Source of the DNA: an uncultured bacterium
GTDB taxonomy: Bacteria > Actinomycetota > Coriobacteriia > Coriobacteriales > Coriobacteriaceae
Assembly: GCA_905215275.1 (NCBI GenBank)
Contig: CAJMPE010000031.1
Location: 1-14,447, forward strand
Reading direction: 5' to 3'
DNA length: 14,447 nucleotides
A program made the translations under genes and the position numbers. Shown here piece by piece: positions 1 to 9,353 of this stretch (within the stretch, counting starts at the first letter, position 1; every line of letters starts with the position of its first letter). The notes beneath the pieces were generated by a model, which worked only from the letters and a program-made list of their open reading frames with translations, was not told the origin of the DNA and did no database searches.

Positions 1-77
1 AACTTAATATATTTCGCCGCCCCTCTGCCAAGCTCGGGAGACGACACGTTGATGTCTGCTTAACTCTGCTCGCTCAG

Positions 78-704
78 CTAATTTCTTTGTTGGGGGTCCA
101 CTATTTGCTGGAGAGTGAACTTGCATTGCATTGGCTCGCCCTCTGCTTGTAGTTTTTCCTCGTCAAAATCGAAGATCATGATGGCGCAGTTGGGGAGTTT
201 TGTTGGGAGCTCGAAGCCCTCTGGGGCTGCAGCCTTGATGAATTGGCGGCTGGCGCTGCCGTGGCTTACTGCTAGGAGGGTTTCGATGCCCTCGGCTCCC
301 ATGAGATTGGTGAGGGTGCCTACCATGCGTTCTTGCAGCGCGCGGTTCCCTTCTCCTCCAAAGGGGACCAAATCCTCACCCGGATCCCAGACGTCGGTAG
401 GCAATGCGTCGTGGGGGCCTTCTTCGAAGGTGCCGTAGCAGCGCTCAATGATGCCTTCGCAGGGCTCGACTGCTGCGTCCGGGCCAAGGAGTTCGGTTGC
501 GACGAGCCTAGCTGTGTCCATGGCTCGGCCTAAGGGTGAAGAGACCACTTTGTCGGGAACGACGTTGTGAGATTTGATCCATGTAGCTGCCATCCCGGCT
601 TGCTGACGGCCTAAGTCGGTGAGCGGTGAGTCGCAGCGGCCCTGGACCAGCTTTTTGACGTTGAATTCCGTCTGGCCGTGGCGGAGTAGATATAGACGCT
701 TCAT
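78..704 (-). CDS. Histidine phosphatase family protein (phosphoglycerate mutase-like)
   Basis: This 208-residue cytoplasmic protein belongs to the histidine phosphatase (phosphoglycerate mutase-like) superfamily. The phospho-accepting motif LRHGQTEFN lies at the N-terminus, with R8 and H9 as expected catalytic residues. SSPLGRAMDTA supplies the second arginine (R60), IIERCYGTFEEG the acidic residue (near E87), and AVSHGSASRQF the second catalytic histidine (H148). Length fits a minimal one-domain member, and no signal peptide or membrane segment is seen. Start at 704 is supported by an AAGGGGAG ribosome site three bases upstream of ATG. The gene begins 39 bases after the cation transporter with no terminator between, so the two are probably co-transcribed. 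The family includes broad phosphatases, cobalamin-pathway phosphatases and true mutases; the substrate cannot be read from sequence, and the 208-residue length argues for a phosphatase over a glycolytic mutase. Family assignment is firm, substrate unknown. Confidence 0.9.
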   Translation of the reverse strand: MKRLYLLRHGQTEFNVKKLVQGRCDSPLTDLGRQQAGMAATWIKSHNVVPDKVVSSPLGRAMDTARLVATELLGPDAAVEPCEGIIERCYGTFEEGPHDALPTDVWDPGEDLVPFGGEGNRALQERMVGTLTNLMGAEGIETLLAVSHGSASRQFIKAAAPEGFELPTKLPNCAIMIFDFDEEKLQAEGEPMQCKFTLQQIVDPQQRN

Positions 705-743
705 GCTCTCCCCTTCTGTATAACTTGCTTTGCCGGCACAGCC

Positions 744-1904
744 CTACTCGTGGGTATGTCCTACGTAGTCTTCGTCGATCGTAATCTTGGCAATCGACTT
801 GGGGTATTCCGATTCGACCCTCTGGGCCAACGCGTGCTTCAGGTCCTCGGCGTCCATGCCCATATCCGAGGGACGCACGCAGTCAAAGATCACGTTGGTG
901 TGCGTAGGACCCGGCACACAGCGCAGATCGTGAATCGAAAGGCGGCTATCGATCTGTTGGGCCATGGCGTTAATGCGTAAACGCATGCTCGCCACCTTTG
1001 GATCGTCGGTCACGATGGGATCGTAATGGAGCGTGACGATCATGCCGTCCTCGTCCCTAAACGCCTGCTCGATGTTATCGAGCGTGTCGTGACTTTCCAG
1101 CGGGCTGGCCTCGGCCGCCATCTCGGCATGTGCGCTTGCAAACTTCCTGCCCGGACCGTAATCGTGAACCATCAAATCGTGAACGCCCAAAACGCCGGGG
1201 TAGCTCATGATCTTGTCTCGAATGTGCTTGACCAACTTAGGATCGGGCGTCTGGCCCAAAAGCGGGCTCACCGTATCCTGGATGAGTTCAAAACCGCTCC
1301 AGCCAATATAGGCGCCAACGGCAAGGCCGACCCATGCGTCAAGATTGATGTGCGTCATCTGCGAAACAATTGCGCACGCTAGCACGGCGCCCGTGGCAAG
1401 AACATCGTTCTTGGAATCTTGCGCGGTCGCATGCAGCGTCTCGGACTCAATGCGATCGCCGAGCTTTTGGTTGAGGGCCGCCATCCAGAGCTTTACGACC
1501 ATCGAAAGCGCTAGAACTGCCACCAGGGCAAGCGAGAACTCGACAGGTTCGGGGTGGATGACGCGCTCAACCGAGGACTTCACCAGCTCAACGCCAATCA
1601 GCAGCACGAGCGCCGCCACGACCAATCCCGAGAGATACTCATAGCGACCGTGGCCGTAAGGATGCTCGGGGTCGGCCGGCTTGCTCGCCAGCTTAAAGCC
1701 CAGCACGCTCACGATATTCGAACTAGCATCGGACAGGTTGTTCATGGCATCCGCCACGATCGAAACCGATCCCGACAGCACACCAATTGCGCCCTTCGCA
1801 GCACAAAGCGCCACATTGGCGACAATACACACCATGCCCGCTAACGTGCCCACACGCGCACGATCGCCCTGCGCGCGCTTAACTATCCACTCGACCATCT
1901 GCAT
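744..1904 (-). CDS. Cation diffusion facilitator (CDF) family divalent metal efflux transporter with extended C-terminus
   Basis: This is a 386-residue inner-membrane proton-coupled metal exporter of the CDF family (FieF/MntE type). Six hydrophobic segments fill roughly residues 18-215. The TM2 metal motif reads ADAMNNLSDA (D52, N56, D59), followed by the family signature HPYGHGRYEY at 81-90. TM5 reads QDSKNDVLA with D163 and D167. A cytoplasmic ferredoxin-like domain follows (about 220-295, containing GVHDLMVHDYGPG). Classic Zn exporters have HxxxD in TM5; here it is DxxxD, which points away from a pure Zn transporter and towards Mn, Fe or mixed use (inference). Usual length is near 300; the extra 90 residues include IHDLRCVPGPTHTNVIF, which resembles a second copy of the cytoplasmic domain. 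The last residues are GHTHE. The ATG at 1904 has a weak GGGGGCGG site; a second ATG at codon 3 is possible. A terminator upstream (1978-2010) separates it from the EIIC gene, so its own promoter should lie in 1905-1977, but I find no clear one. Confidence 0.92.
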   Translation of the reverse strand: MQMVEWIVKRAQGDRARVGTLAGMVCIVANVALCAAKGAIGVLSGSVSIVADAMNNLSDASSNIVSVLGFKLASKPADPEHPYGHGRYEYLSGLVVAALVLLIGVELVKSSVERVIHPEPVEFSLALVAVLALSMVVKLWMAALNQKLGDRIESETLHATAQDSKNDVLATGAVLACAIVSQMTHINLDAWVGLAVGAYIGWSGFELIQDTVSPLLGQTPDPKLVKHIRDKIMSYPGVLGVHDLMVHDYGPGRKFASAHAEMAAEASPLESHDTLDNIEQAFRDEDGMIVTLHYDPIVTDDPKVASMRLRINAMAQQIDSRLSIHDLRCVPGPTHTNVIFDCVRPSDMGMDAEDLKHALAQRVESEYPKSIAKITIDEDYVGHTHE

Positions 1905-1977
1905 CCGCCCCCACGGTACTACCTATATATCTATTGCTCAAACGGATTGTAGTGTAGCCACTTTGTCCTCAAGATAC

Positions 1978-2010
1978 AAAAAGGCCGCAGCCCACACGGG
2001 CCACGGCCTT
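1978..2010 (-). terminator. Rho-independent terminator downstream of the EIIC gene and fatty-acid operon
   Basis: Read on the minus strand, a stem AAGGCCG-TG-GCCC, loop GTGT, GGGC-TG-CGGCCTT is followed by a run of Ts running into TTGTATC. It lies 38 bases past the EIIC stop and upstream of the CDF start. No comparable structure occurs between fabH and the EIIC gene, so this is the first convincing end for the long fab-acc-EIIC transcript. Confidence 0.8.
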
Positions 2011-2014
2011 GGAA

Positions 2015-2043
2015 TGTGACAAAGGAATCGTCCTTTTGTCGCA
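2015..2043. repeat. Imperfect inverted repeat of the TGYGACAAARGGA motif
   Basis: On the plus strand TGTGACAAAGGA (2015-2026) faces TCCTTTTGTCGCA (2031-2043) across a four-base ATCG loop. The arms pair with one mismatch and one bulged base. It starts just past the EIIC stop codon and precedes the terminator at 1978-2010 in transcription order. A matching half copy sits at 3294-3308, at the other end of the EIIC gene. It lacks a T run, so on its own it is more likely a repeat or mRNA 3'-end hairpin than a terminator. Confidence 0.6.
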
Positions 2044-2048
2044 CAGGT

Positions 2049-3263
2049 TTATGCGCTTACCTCAGCAGCGCTCGCCACTGTTTCGGACGAATCGGCTCCG
2101 TCCCCCGTCGTCTGCCCCTTCGTCGGCACCACACCAAAGCAGTAGCTCAGCGCCGCAGACATCGCGAATGCTACACCACCGGCAGCGCAGCACCACAGCA
2201 GGTTCGAGATGCCGCCCGTGGCAAAGCCAATGACCATGAGGACATTCGTCATGCCGATGGTATAGGCCGTAACGTGGCCCACGGCCGCAACAAGGCCTCC
2301 GACGGCGCCGCCAATGGCCATGCACGTCAGGCACCTGCCATATTTAAAGCCGCAACCGTACAGCGCCGGCTCGCTTACGCCACCAAGCACACCCGAGATC
2401 GAATAGCCCAGCATGAGCGCCTTCTCGTCCTTATCCGCAACGCGAAGCGACGCGCCAAAGGGCATGCCCCAAACGGCGAACGTTGCCATCGTCGCGGCGA
2501 TCAGGATGCACGAATCCGTTCCCACACTCATAAACTGCGCATAGGCGAGCGATAGGACGACGTTGCTGACGCCCGCGATCTTTAGGAACTCCCAGCCTGC
2601 GGCAAGCCCCATGAGCGTGAGCAGCGACACAATGCCACCGGAATTGCCAAGCATAAACATAAGCTGGCCCAACAGCATGCCCAGATAGCTGCCCGCCGGC
2701 GCCGTAATGCACAGCGAAACCGGAACCATGACAAGCAAGGTCGCAAACGGAACAAACGAAAACGCCACGGCCTTAGGGATAACGCGCTTAAAGAAACACT
2801 CCACTCGCCATAGCACGGGCACCGAGATGAGAACCGGAATAACAGTCGTCGTGTAATCGTTGACCGGCGCAGGAAGCAGACCATACACGGAAGTCATCGA
2901 TGCCCCCGTCGTCGATGCGGCATCGACAAGCTTGAGTAAATCGGGTGCAATCAATACGCCGCCCAGCATCATGCCCAGCTGCTCCGAGCAACCGAGCTGG
3001 CGGGCGGCCGCCCAACCAAGATAAATGGGCAAAAAGTAGTAGCCGGCGTTATAGAGCCAACTGTAGAACAGGCGATAGATATCGGAATCGGCAGACCACA
3101 GGCCCAGCATGCCTTCGCCCATAATGACAGCGACGGTGCGGAACAACGCCGCGCAGACAATAAACGGCAGCGCCGACATCATGCTTTTGGACAGATAGTC
3201 CACCACGGCCATGGCGTTTGATGAAACCGACGTTGTAAACGAGGTGTTAGAAACTTGTAGCAT
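2049..3263 (-). CDS. Orphan PTS EIIC-like membrane protein (glucose/beta-glucoside superfamily)
   Basis: From the ATG at 3263 the product is 404 residues, rich in hydrophobic segments, and matches the EIIC membrane domain of beta-glucoside/trehalose/sucrose-type PTS permeases. Recognisable parts are ALPFIVCAALFRTVAVIM near the N-terminus, NAGYYFLPIYLGWAAARQLG (about 72-91), and the hallmark GVSEPALYG (295-303), whose glutamate contacts sugar in characterised EIICs. No EIIB (catalytic Cys) or EIIA domain is fused or encoded nearby. Where relatives carry a GxHW histidine motif, this protein appears to read GVSN, so sugar phosphorylation by the normal route is doubtful. The frame is open to 3563, but that part overlaps accDA and looks like the reverse-frame composition of that gene. 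The chosen start has GGGAAAGG seven bases ahead; an alternative ATG at 3287 has AAAGGGA. It follows accDA by 40 bases with no terminator, so co-transcription is likely. Family is clear; function and substrate are unknown. Confidence 0.8.
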   Translation of the reverse strand: MLQVSNTSFTTSVSSNAMAVVDYLSKSMMSALPFIVCAALFRTVAVIMGEGMLGLWSADSDIYRLFYSWLYNAGYYFLPIYLGWAAARQLGCSEQLGMMLGGVLIAPDLLKLVDAASTTGASMTSVYGLLPAPVNDYTTTVIPVLISVPVLWRVECFFKRVIPKAVAFSFVPFATLLVMVPVSLCITAPAGSYLGMLLGQLMFMLGNSGGIVSLLTLMGLAAGWEFLKIAGVSNVVLSLAYAQFMSVGTDSCILIAATMATFAVWGMPFGASLRVADKDEKALMLGYSISGVLGGVSEPALYGCGFKYGRCLTCMAIGGAVGGLVAAVGHVTAYTIGMTNVLMVIGFATGGISNLLWCCAAGGVAFAMSAALSYCFGVVPTKGQTTGDGADSSETVASAAEVSA

Positions 3264-3293
3264 GGAACGCCTTTCCCAATATGACATGCGGGC

Positions 3294-3308
3294 TGTCCCT
3301 TTGTCACA
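3294..3308 (-). repeat. Half copy of the TGYGACAAARGGA motif at the accDA-EIIC junction
   Basis: On the minus strand the sequence is TGTGACAAAGGGACA. The accDA stop codon TGA lies inside it. It matches the arms of the inverted repeat at 2015-2043, so the EIIC gene is bracketed by this motif. A weaker relative, TGCGACAAAGGC, occurs on the plus strand upstream of birA at about 12574. Confidence 0.5.
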
Positions 3309-5014
3309 TCGTGCGGTATCGACCGATTGCGCGGTACTTTTCGTAGCGGAGGTTTGTGAGGGTCGCGTCGTCGAGCTGCCCAAGCGTATCGAAGGCATCA
3401 AATGCCGAGGACATGACGGCACCGGCGATCTCCTCATGCGACAGGCCCTTATCGTCAACAATGCCGTCGATGATGCCGAGCGCCAGCAGATCGGGGGCCG
3501 TGAGCTTAAGCGCCTCGGCGGCCTCATCCGCACGCTCGGTATCCTTCCACAGGATCGACGCACAGGCCTCGGGGCTCACGACCGAATAGGCCGAGCTCGA
3601 GAGCATCAGGATGCGGTCGGCCACGGACAGCGCCAGCGCGCCACCAGAGCCGCCCTCGCCTGTCACCACCGAGACAATCGGCGTCTTAAGGCCGCTCATC
3701 TCCATGAGATTCTGGGCGATGGCCTCGCCCTGACCGCGTTCCTCGGCACCGATGCCGCAAAACGCGCCCGAAGTATCGACCAGGCACAGAACCGGTCGAC
3801 CAAACTTTTCGGCCTGGCGCATCAGGCGACGCGCTTTGCGGTAGCCCTCGGGATGTGCCATACCAAAGTTGCGACGCATGCGCTCTTTGGTCGTGGTGCC
3901 GCGCTCGATGGCGATGACCGTTACGGGGCGTCCGTCTTTCCAGCCAATGCCAGCCACCACAGCAGCGTCGTCGCCAAAGTAGCGGTCGCCGTGCAGCTCC
4001 ACAAATCCATCCAGGCCCAGCGAGATCATCTCGCCTGCCGTGGCGCGATCTGCCGAGCGGGTCTGCTTGACAATCTCGAGCGCGGTTTTTGGTGCGGCCG
4101 AGCGCTTGAACAAGTGTCCCAGCTTTTTGCCGCGGCGACCCGTATGCACGATCTCATGCGGTGCCCCCAGGCCGGGCGCGTGCCCTTCGTGCAGCGCCAG
4201 CAGCTCGCCTACCGTGAGCGCAATCTCGCCACGCGGAACAACGGCATCGCAAAAGCCGTGCTCCAGCAAAAACTCGGAGCGCTGGAATCCCTTGGGCAGG
4301 CGCTTGTGCATGTTCTGCTCGATCACGCGCGGGCCGGCAAATGCCGTCAGGGCATCGGGCTCGGCCAGGATAATATCGCCCTCCATGGCAAAGCTCGCGG
4401 TTACGCCTCCGGTCGTGGGGTCGGTGAGCACCGTGATATACAGGCCGCCCGCCTCGCTGTGGCGCCTAACCGCCGCAGAAATCTTGGCCATCTGCATAAG
4501 CGATGTCACGCCCTCTTGCATGCGCGCACCGCCCGAAACGGTAAAGCCGACAACTGGCAATCCAAGCTCGGTCGCTCGCTCAAATGTGCGACAGATCTTC
4601 TCGCCCACCACGGAACCCATCGAGCCCATCATAAAGTTGGCGTCCATAAAGAAGAGCGCGGTATCGCAACCGCAGATTTTGCCCCTGCCGCACACAACGG
4701 CATCGTGCTCGCCCGAACGCTCGCTCACGCTCTTGAGCTTGTCGGCATAGCCGGGAAACGAGAGGAAGTCCTCCGGCGCCAGACTGGCATCCCATTCCTC
4801 AAACGTGCCCTCGTCAATCGTCATGCGCATGCGGTCGCGCCCGCTCACGCGAAAGTGTTTGCCGCAACGAGGGCAGACCTCGAGGTTGTCGTGCAGGCGC
4901 GCCTCATCGATCACGCGGCGGCACTCCGGGCACTTGATAAACACGTGGCGCGCGGGAAACTCGGCGCACGACTCGGTCATCGGTCCCTCGAGGACGTTGA
5001 CCGTCTTCGCTTTT

Positions 5015-5028
<14 letters not shown>
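3304..5028 (-). CDS. accDA: Fused acetyl-CoA carboxylase carboxyltransferase, beta (AccD) then alpha (AccA)
   Basis: A 574-residue fusion of both carboxyltransferase subunits, which moves the carboxyl group from biotin on AccB to acetyl-CoA, giving malonyl-CoA. The AccD half (about 28-285) opens with a zinc ribbon, C33-x2-C36 and C52-x2-C55, and carries the oxyanion-hole region SGGARMQEG (165-173) and DPTTGGVTASFA. The AccA half (about 312-574) has NFGMAHPEGYRKA, DTSGAFCGIGAEERGQ and GEGGSGGALAL. Separate AccD and AccA each have about 300 residues. Here the AccA half seems to lack most of the N-terminal helical region of free AccA, the linker (about 286-311) taking its place. The start overlaps the end of accC by 14 bases, which suggests translational coupling; GGGG sits seven bases before the ATG at 5028, with another ATG at 5022. 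The last gene of the fatty-acid set proper; the EIIC gene follows at once. Identification is secure. Confidence 0.95.
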
Positions 5029-6358
<1,330 letters not shown>

Positions 6359-6368
6359 GAAGCCTTCC

Positions 6369-6791
6369 TTAACTTTCGTGCATGAGTGCAAAAGACATAT
6401 CGGCGCGGCAGCAAACCTCACCGTTGACGCTCGCAGTACCCGTCGCAAAGCGGAACGGCCCGCGCGCACGCGTGATGGTGCACACCAGATCAACCGTGTC
6501 GCCCGGGCGCACCGGACGCTTAAAGCGCACCTTGTCCAGACTCGTGTAGAACGGCGTCGCGCCGCGCGCTTCCTCATCGCCCATCAGCAGCACGCAACAG
6601 TTTTGGGCGAGCATCTCGCACTGAATCACGCCGGGGACCACCGGGTTTCCCGGAAAATGCCCCTGCAAAAAGTACTCGTCGCCCGTAATCGTGATCTTGC
6701 CGTGGGCCTCGTCGCCCACCAGCTCGGCCTCGTCGAGCAAAAGCATCGGTTCGCGATGCGGCAACAGTTCCTTAAGCTCTTCTTTGTTCAT
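6369..6791 (-). CDS. fabZ: (3R)-hydroxyacyl-ACP dehydratase FabZ
   Basis: A 140-residue hot-dog-fold dehydratase that removes water from 3-hydroxyacyl-ACP to give trans-2-enoyl-ACP. The N-terminal motif LLPHREPMLLLDE and the active-site stretch GHFPGNPVVPGVIQCEMLAQ are typical; H45 and E59 are the expected catalytic pair. The frame can also be read from a GTG at 6800, directly after the accB stop, but the ATG at 6791 has an AGGTGAT site at normal distance and gives the usual family N-terminus MNKEEL. The accB-fabZ gap is nine bases and accC follows after ten, so the genes are tightly coupled. No FabA- or FabM-type isomerase is encoded nearby, so this enzyme alone explains only saturated chains. 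Some FabZ homologues isomerise as well, which cannot be judged here. Confidence 0.96.
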   Translation of the reverse strand: MNKEELKELLPHREPMLLLDEAELVGDEAHGKITITGDEYFLQGHFPGNPVVPGVIQCEMLAQNCCVLLMGDEEARGATPFYTSLDKVRFKRPVRPGDTVDLVCTITRARGPFRFATGTASVNGEVCCRADMSFALMHES

Positions 6792-6800
6792 GGATATCAC

Positions 6801-7274
6801 CTATCCGATCCTCATAAGGCAACTGCCAAACTCCACGAGGTCGCCGTCGGCCACGCAGATCTCGAGCACCTCGCCGTCTGCCTCTGCCGTTACCTCGTTG
6901 AGAACCTTCATGGCCTCGATGATGCAGAGCGTCTCGCCGGCCTTGACCTTAGAGCCCACGTGCACAAACGGCTCGTCGCCCGGCGCCGGGGCAGCATAGA
7001 AAACGCCGACCATGGGAGCGGTCACCTCGGTGCCCTTGGGCTCCGGTGCGGCGGCAGGTGTCTGCGCGGCGGGCTCCGGTGCGGCAGGCGCGACTGTGGG
7101 AGCTGCAACTGGAGCGGCCATAGCGCTCGGCATGGGCATGGGCACGGCAACCGGCTGTGCTGCGCTCGCGCGCTCGAGTTCGACCGCGGTGCCATCGGGC
7201 TCCTCAACGCGTACGCGCGTGAGGCCGCGGTCCTCCATAACATCGGCTATCTCGGCAAGTCTTTTGGAATCCAT
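6801..7274 (-). CDS. accB: Biotin carboxyl carrier protein of acetyl-CoA carboxylase
   Basis: The 157-residue carrier subunit of acetyl-CoA carboxylase. Residues 1-35 form the conserved N-terminal segment (KRLAEIADVMEDRGL, then VRVEEPDGTAVELER). Residues 36-80 are a mobile Ala/Pro-rich linker. The biotinyl domain (81-157) carries EAMKVLNEV, in which K123 is the biotinylation site, and CMVFYAAP-like PMVGVFYAAPAPG beforehand. Biotin would be added by BirA, encoded divergently at the head of the operon, and carboxylated by AccC just downstream. The ATG at 7274 has GAGGAG seven bases ahead and lies only three bases past the fabF stop, so fabF carries the ribosome site and coupling is likely. It sits between fabF and fabZ, as in streptococcal and lactococcal fab clusters. 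Confidence 0.97.
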   Translation of the reverse strand: MDSKRLAEIADVMEDRGLTRVRVEEPDGTAVELERASAAQPVAVPMPMPSAMAAPVAAPTVAPAAPEPAAQTPAAAPEPKGTEVTAPMVGVFYAAPAPGDEPFVHVGSKVKAGETLCIIEAMKVLNEVTAEADGEVLEICVADGDLVEFGSCLMRIG

Positions 7275-7277
7275 GCT

Positions 7278-8525
7278 CTAGCTCCTCGTATATCTACGCA
7301 GCGCGATGGCGGCGTTGTGTCCGCCAAAGCCCAGGTTGGTCGAAAGCGCCCAGGTAAGGTCGGCGCGAACCGCTCGATTAGGCGTGTAATCAAGATCGCA
7401 GGCGGGATCGGGCGTGTGGTAGTTAATGGTCGGCGGCACCACGCCCTGCTCGAGCGCCATGGCGCAGGCCATGACCTCGATGGCGCCCGTGGCACCGATC
7501 ATGTGGCCGGTCATCGACTTAGTCGACGAGACGTGCGCGGCGCGCGCCGCGTCCTCGCCGAGCGCACGCTTAATGCCCGTCGTCTCGGACGAATCGTTGA
7601 GCTTGGTCGATGTGCCGTGGGCATTGATGTAGAGACCCTCGGAAGGCTTGACGTCGCCCTCGGTCACCGCCAGCGATATCGCGCGGGCAATGCCGGCAGC
7701 CTCGGGATCAGGACTCGTGATGTGATAGGCATCATCGGTGTTGCCGTAGCCCACGACCTCGGCATAAATGTGCGCACCGCGCGCCTGCGCATGTTCCATG
7801 CTCTCGAGTACCAGCACGCAGGCGCCCTCGCCCATCACAAAGCCGTCGCGGTCTGCATCGAACGGACGGCAGGCCGTCGCGGGATCGGGGTTGGTGGTCA
7901 ATGCGCGGCAGGACGTAAAGCCCGCAACGGCATCGGGGATAATTGCAGCCTCGGCGCCGCCCGCGAGGATCGCGTCGGCATAGCCGTGCTTGATGGCGCG
8001 GAACGCCTCGCCCACCGCATGGGCCGAGGTTGCGCACGCGGTCACCACGGGCAGGGTCGGGCCCTTTGCCTTGTGGCGGATTGCGATATTGCCCGATGCC
8101 ATGTTGGGGATCATCATCGCGATCATATAGGGCGATGCGCGGCGGGGCCCACGTTCGGCAATCGTATGGACGTTGTCGACGAGCGTCGTCATGCCGCCCA
8201 CGCCCGAGCCCACGTAGACGCCCAGGCGCTCGCGATCGATGGCGCCTTCGACATCAAAGCCCGCATCGTGCATGGCTTCGTCCGAAGCCGCCATCGCAAA
8301 CTGAACGCAGGGGTCGAGATGCTTGGCGTCACGCTTGCCAAAGTACTCGTTGCTGTCAAAGCCCTTGACCTCGGCTGCCACCTTGACGGCAAACGCATCG
8401 GTATCGAAGTGCGTGATCGGGCCGATGCCGCACGTGCCAGCACACATTGCCGCCCAGGTGGCAAGCGCGGTGTTGCCGAGCGGCGACACGGCACCGATAC
8501 CGGTGATTGCAACTCTCTGTTCCAT
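7278..8525 (-). CDS. fabF: Beta-ketoacyl-ACP synthase II
   Basis: A 415-residue condensing enzyme (E. coli FabF has 413) that extends acyl-ACP with malonyl-ACP. The catalytic triad is complete: C164 in VVTACATSAHAVGEA, H303 in NAHGTSTKLND and H341 in KSMTGHMIGATGA. The Cys-His-His set separates it from FabH, which has Cys-His-Asn. The frame extends to a TTG at 8543, and two adjacent ATGs lie at 8528 and 8525; GAGGAG precedes them, at better spacing for 8525, which gives MEQRVAITGIG. It begins 39 bases after fabG. No second ketoacyl synthase of this type is in the window, so this is the elongation enzyme of the operon. Confidence 0.96.
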   Translation of the reverse strand: MEQRVAITGIGAVSPLGNTALATWAAMCAGTCGIGPITHFDTDAFAVKVAAEVKGFDSNEYFGKRDAKHLDPCVQFAMAASDEAMHDAGFDVEGAIDRERLGVYVGSGVGGMTTLVDNVHTIAERGPRRASPYMIAMMIPNMASGNIAIRHKAKGPTLPVVTACATSAHAVGEAFRAIKHGYADAILAGGAEAAIIPDAVAGFTSCRALTTNPDPATACRPFDADRDGFVMGEGACVLVLESMEHAQARGAHIYAEVVGYGNTDDAYHITSPDPEAAGIARAISLAVTEGDVKPSEGLYINAHGTSTKLNDSSETTGIKRALGEDAARAAHVSSTKSMTGHMIGATGAIEVMACAMALEQGVVPPTINYHTPDPACDLDYTPNRAVRADLTWALSTNLGFGGHNAAIALRRYTRS

Positions 8526-8564
8526 CATGGTCTCCTCATCCAAGCCGTTCTTCGGCCCTGGTTT

Positions 8565-9338
8565 CTACATCGCCATTCCGCCGTCGACGCGCACGACCTC
8601 ACCCGTAATGTAGGCAGCCGCATCGCTCGCCAAAAAGCGCACCACGCCGGCCACCTCCTCGGGGCGCGCCATACGCTTAAGGGGAATCTGCTCCTCGGTT
8701 ACCGTACGCACCTTCTCCGAGAGCTTTGCCGTCATATCCGTCTCGACAAACCCGGGGGCAACCGCGTTCACTCGTACGCCGCGGGGCGCAAGCTCGCGCG
8801 CCACCGCCTTGGTCAGGCCGATCACGCCCGCCTTGGAGGCAGCGTAGTTGGCTTGCCCAGCATTGCCCATCAGGCCCACGACCGAGCTCATGTTGACGAC
8901 GCAGCCGCCGCGCTGGCGCATAAAGGTCTTGGTGAGCGCGCGCGTCGTGTTAAACGTTCCTTTAAGATTGACATCGAGCACGCGATCGAAGGCGTCATCG
9001 CCCATGCGCATGAGCAGGCCATCGCGGGTGATGCCAGCGTTGTTGACGAGCGCCCAAATGGAGCCAAAGTCGTTGAGGACCGCTTCCACGCACGCGTTGA
9101 CGGCAGCGGGGTCGGCCACGTCGCATTGATATGAGCGCGCCGTGGCGCCAGCCGCCTCGCAGGCGTCGCACGTCTCGCGCGCCGCATCGACGCTGCCGGC
9201 ATAGACGACGGCGATATCGTAGCCATCCTCCGCCAGACCGATAGCGCAGGCGCGGCCGATACCCCGCGAGCCGCCCGTGACCAGTGCCACGCGACGTGAG
9301 TCGTTGCGCTCGAGCGCGCCGTTGTTCAAGTTGCCCAT
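8565..9338 (-). CDS. fabG: 3-oxoacyl-ACP reductase
   Basis: A 257-residue short-chain dehydrogenase that reduces 3-oxoacyl-ACP to (3R)-hydroxyacyl-ACP with NADPH. The Rossmann motif TGGSRGIG (21-28), NNAG (99-102) and the active-site set N124, S152, Y165 and K169 (QANYAASKAG) are all present. PGFVETDM and the closing ITGEVVRVDGGMAM are typical of FabG. About 14 extra residues stand before the usual VALVTGG start; the ATG at 9338 has AAAGGA six bases ahead, so I keep them. The gap from fabD is 15 bases. SDR enzymes are diverse, but the operon position and FabG-like GQANY region make the assignment firm. Confidence 0.96.
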   Translation of the reverse strand: MGNLNNGALERNDSRRVALVTGGSRGIGRACAIGLAEDGYDIAVVYAGSVDAARETCDACEAAGATARSYQCDVADPAAVNACVEAVLNDFGSIWALVNNAGITRDGLLMRMGDDAFDRVLDVNLKGTFNTTRALTKTFMRQRGGCVVNMSSVVGLMGNAGQANYAASKAGVIGLTKAVARELAPRGVRVNAVAPGFVETDMTAKLSEKVRTVTEEQIPLKRMARPEEVAGVVRFLASDAAAYITGEVVRVDGGMAM

Positions 9339-9353
9339 GTCATTCCTTTCGGG

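Noticed and set aside
1..77. A terminator or gene end beyond the histidine phosphatase
   Set aside because: No stable stem with a T run and no convincing frame is seen; the next minus-strand feature probably lies outside the window.
1905..1977. Promoter for the CDF gene, from TATATA near the middle of this stretch
   Set aside because: The TATATA is a possible -10, but I found no fitting -35 at 16-18 bases, so I do not annotate it.
3264..3563. N-terminal extension of the EIIC protein overlapping accDA
   Set aside because: The extra 100 residues are arginine- and serine-rich, overlap accDA out of frame and have no EIIC similarity; a good ribosome site marks the start at 3263.
6359..6577. N-terminal extension of AccC into fabZ
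   Set aside because: The extension is arginine-rich and overlaps fabZ; the family N-terminus begins at the ATG at 6358 with a proper ribosome site.
7022..7160. Low-complexity stretch in accB as a possible repeat element
   Set aside because: It encodes the normal Ala/Pro-rich linker of the biotin carrier protein, so no separate element is needed.
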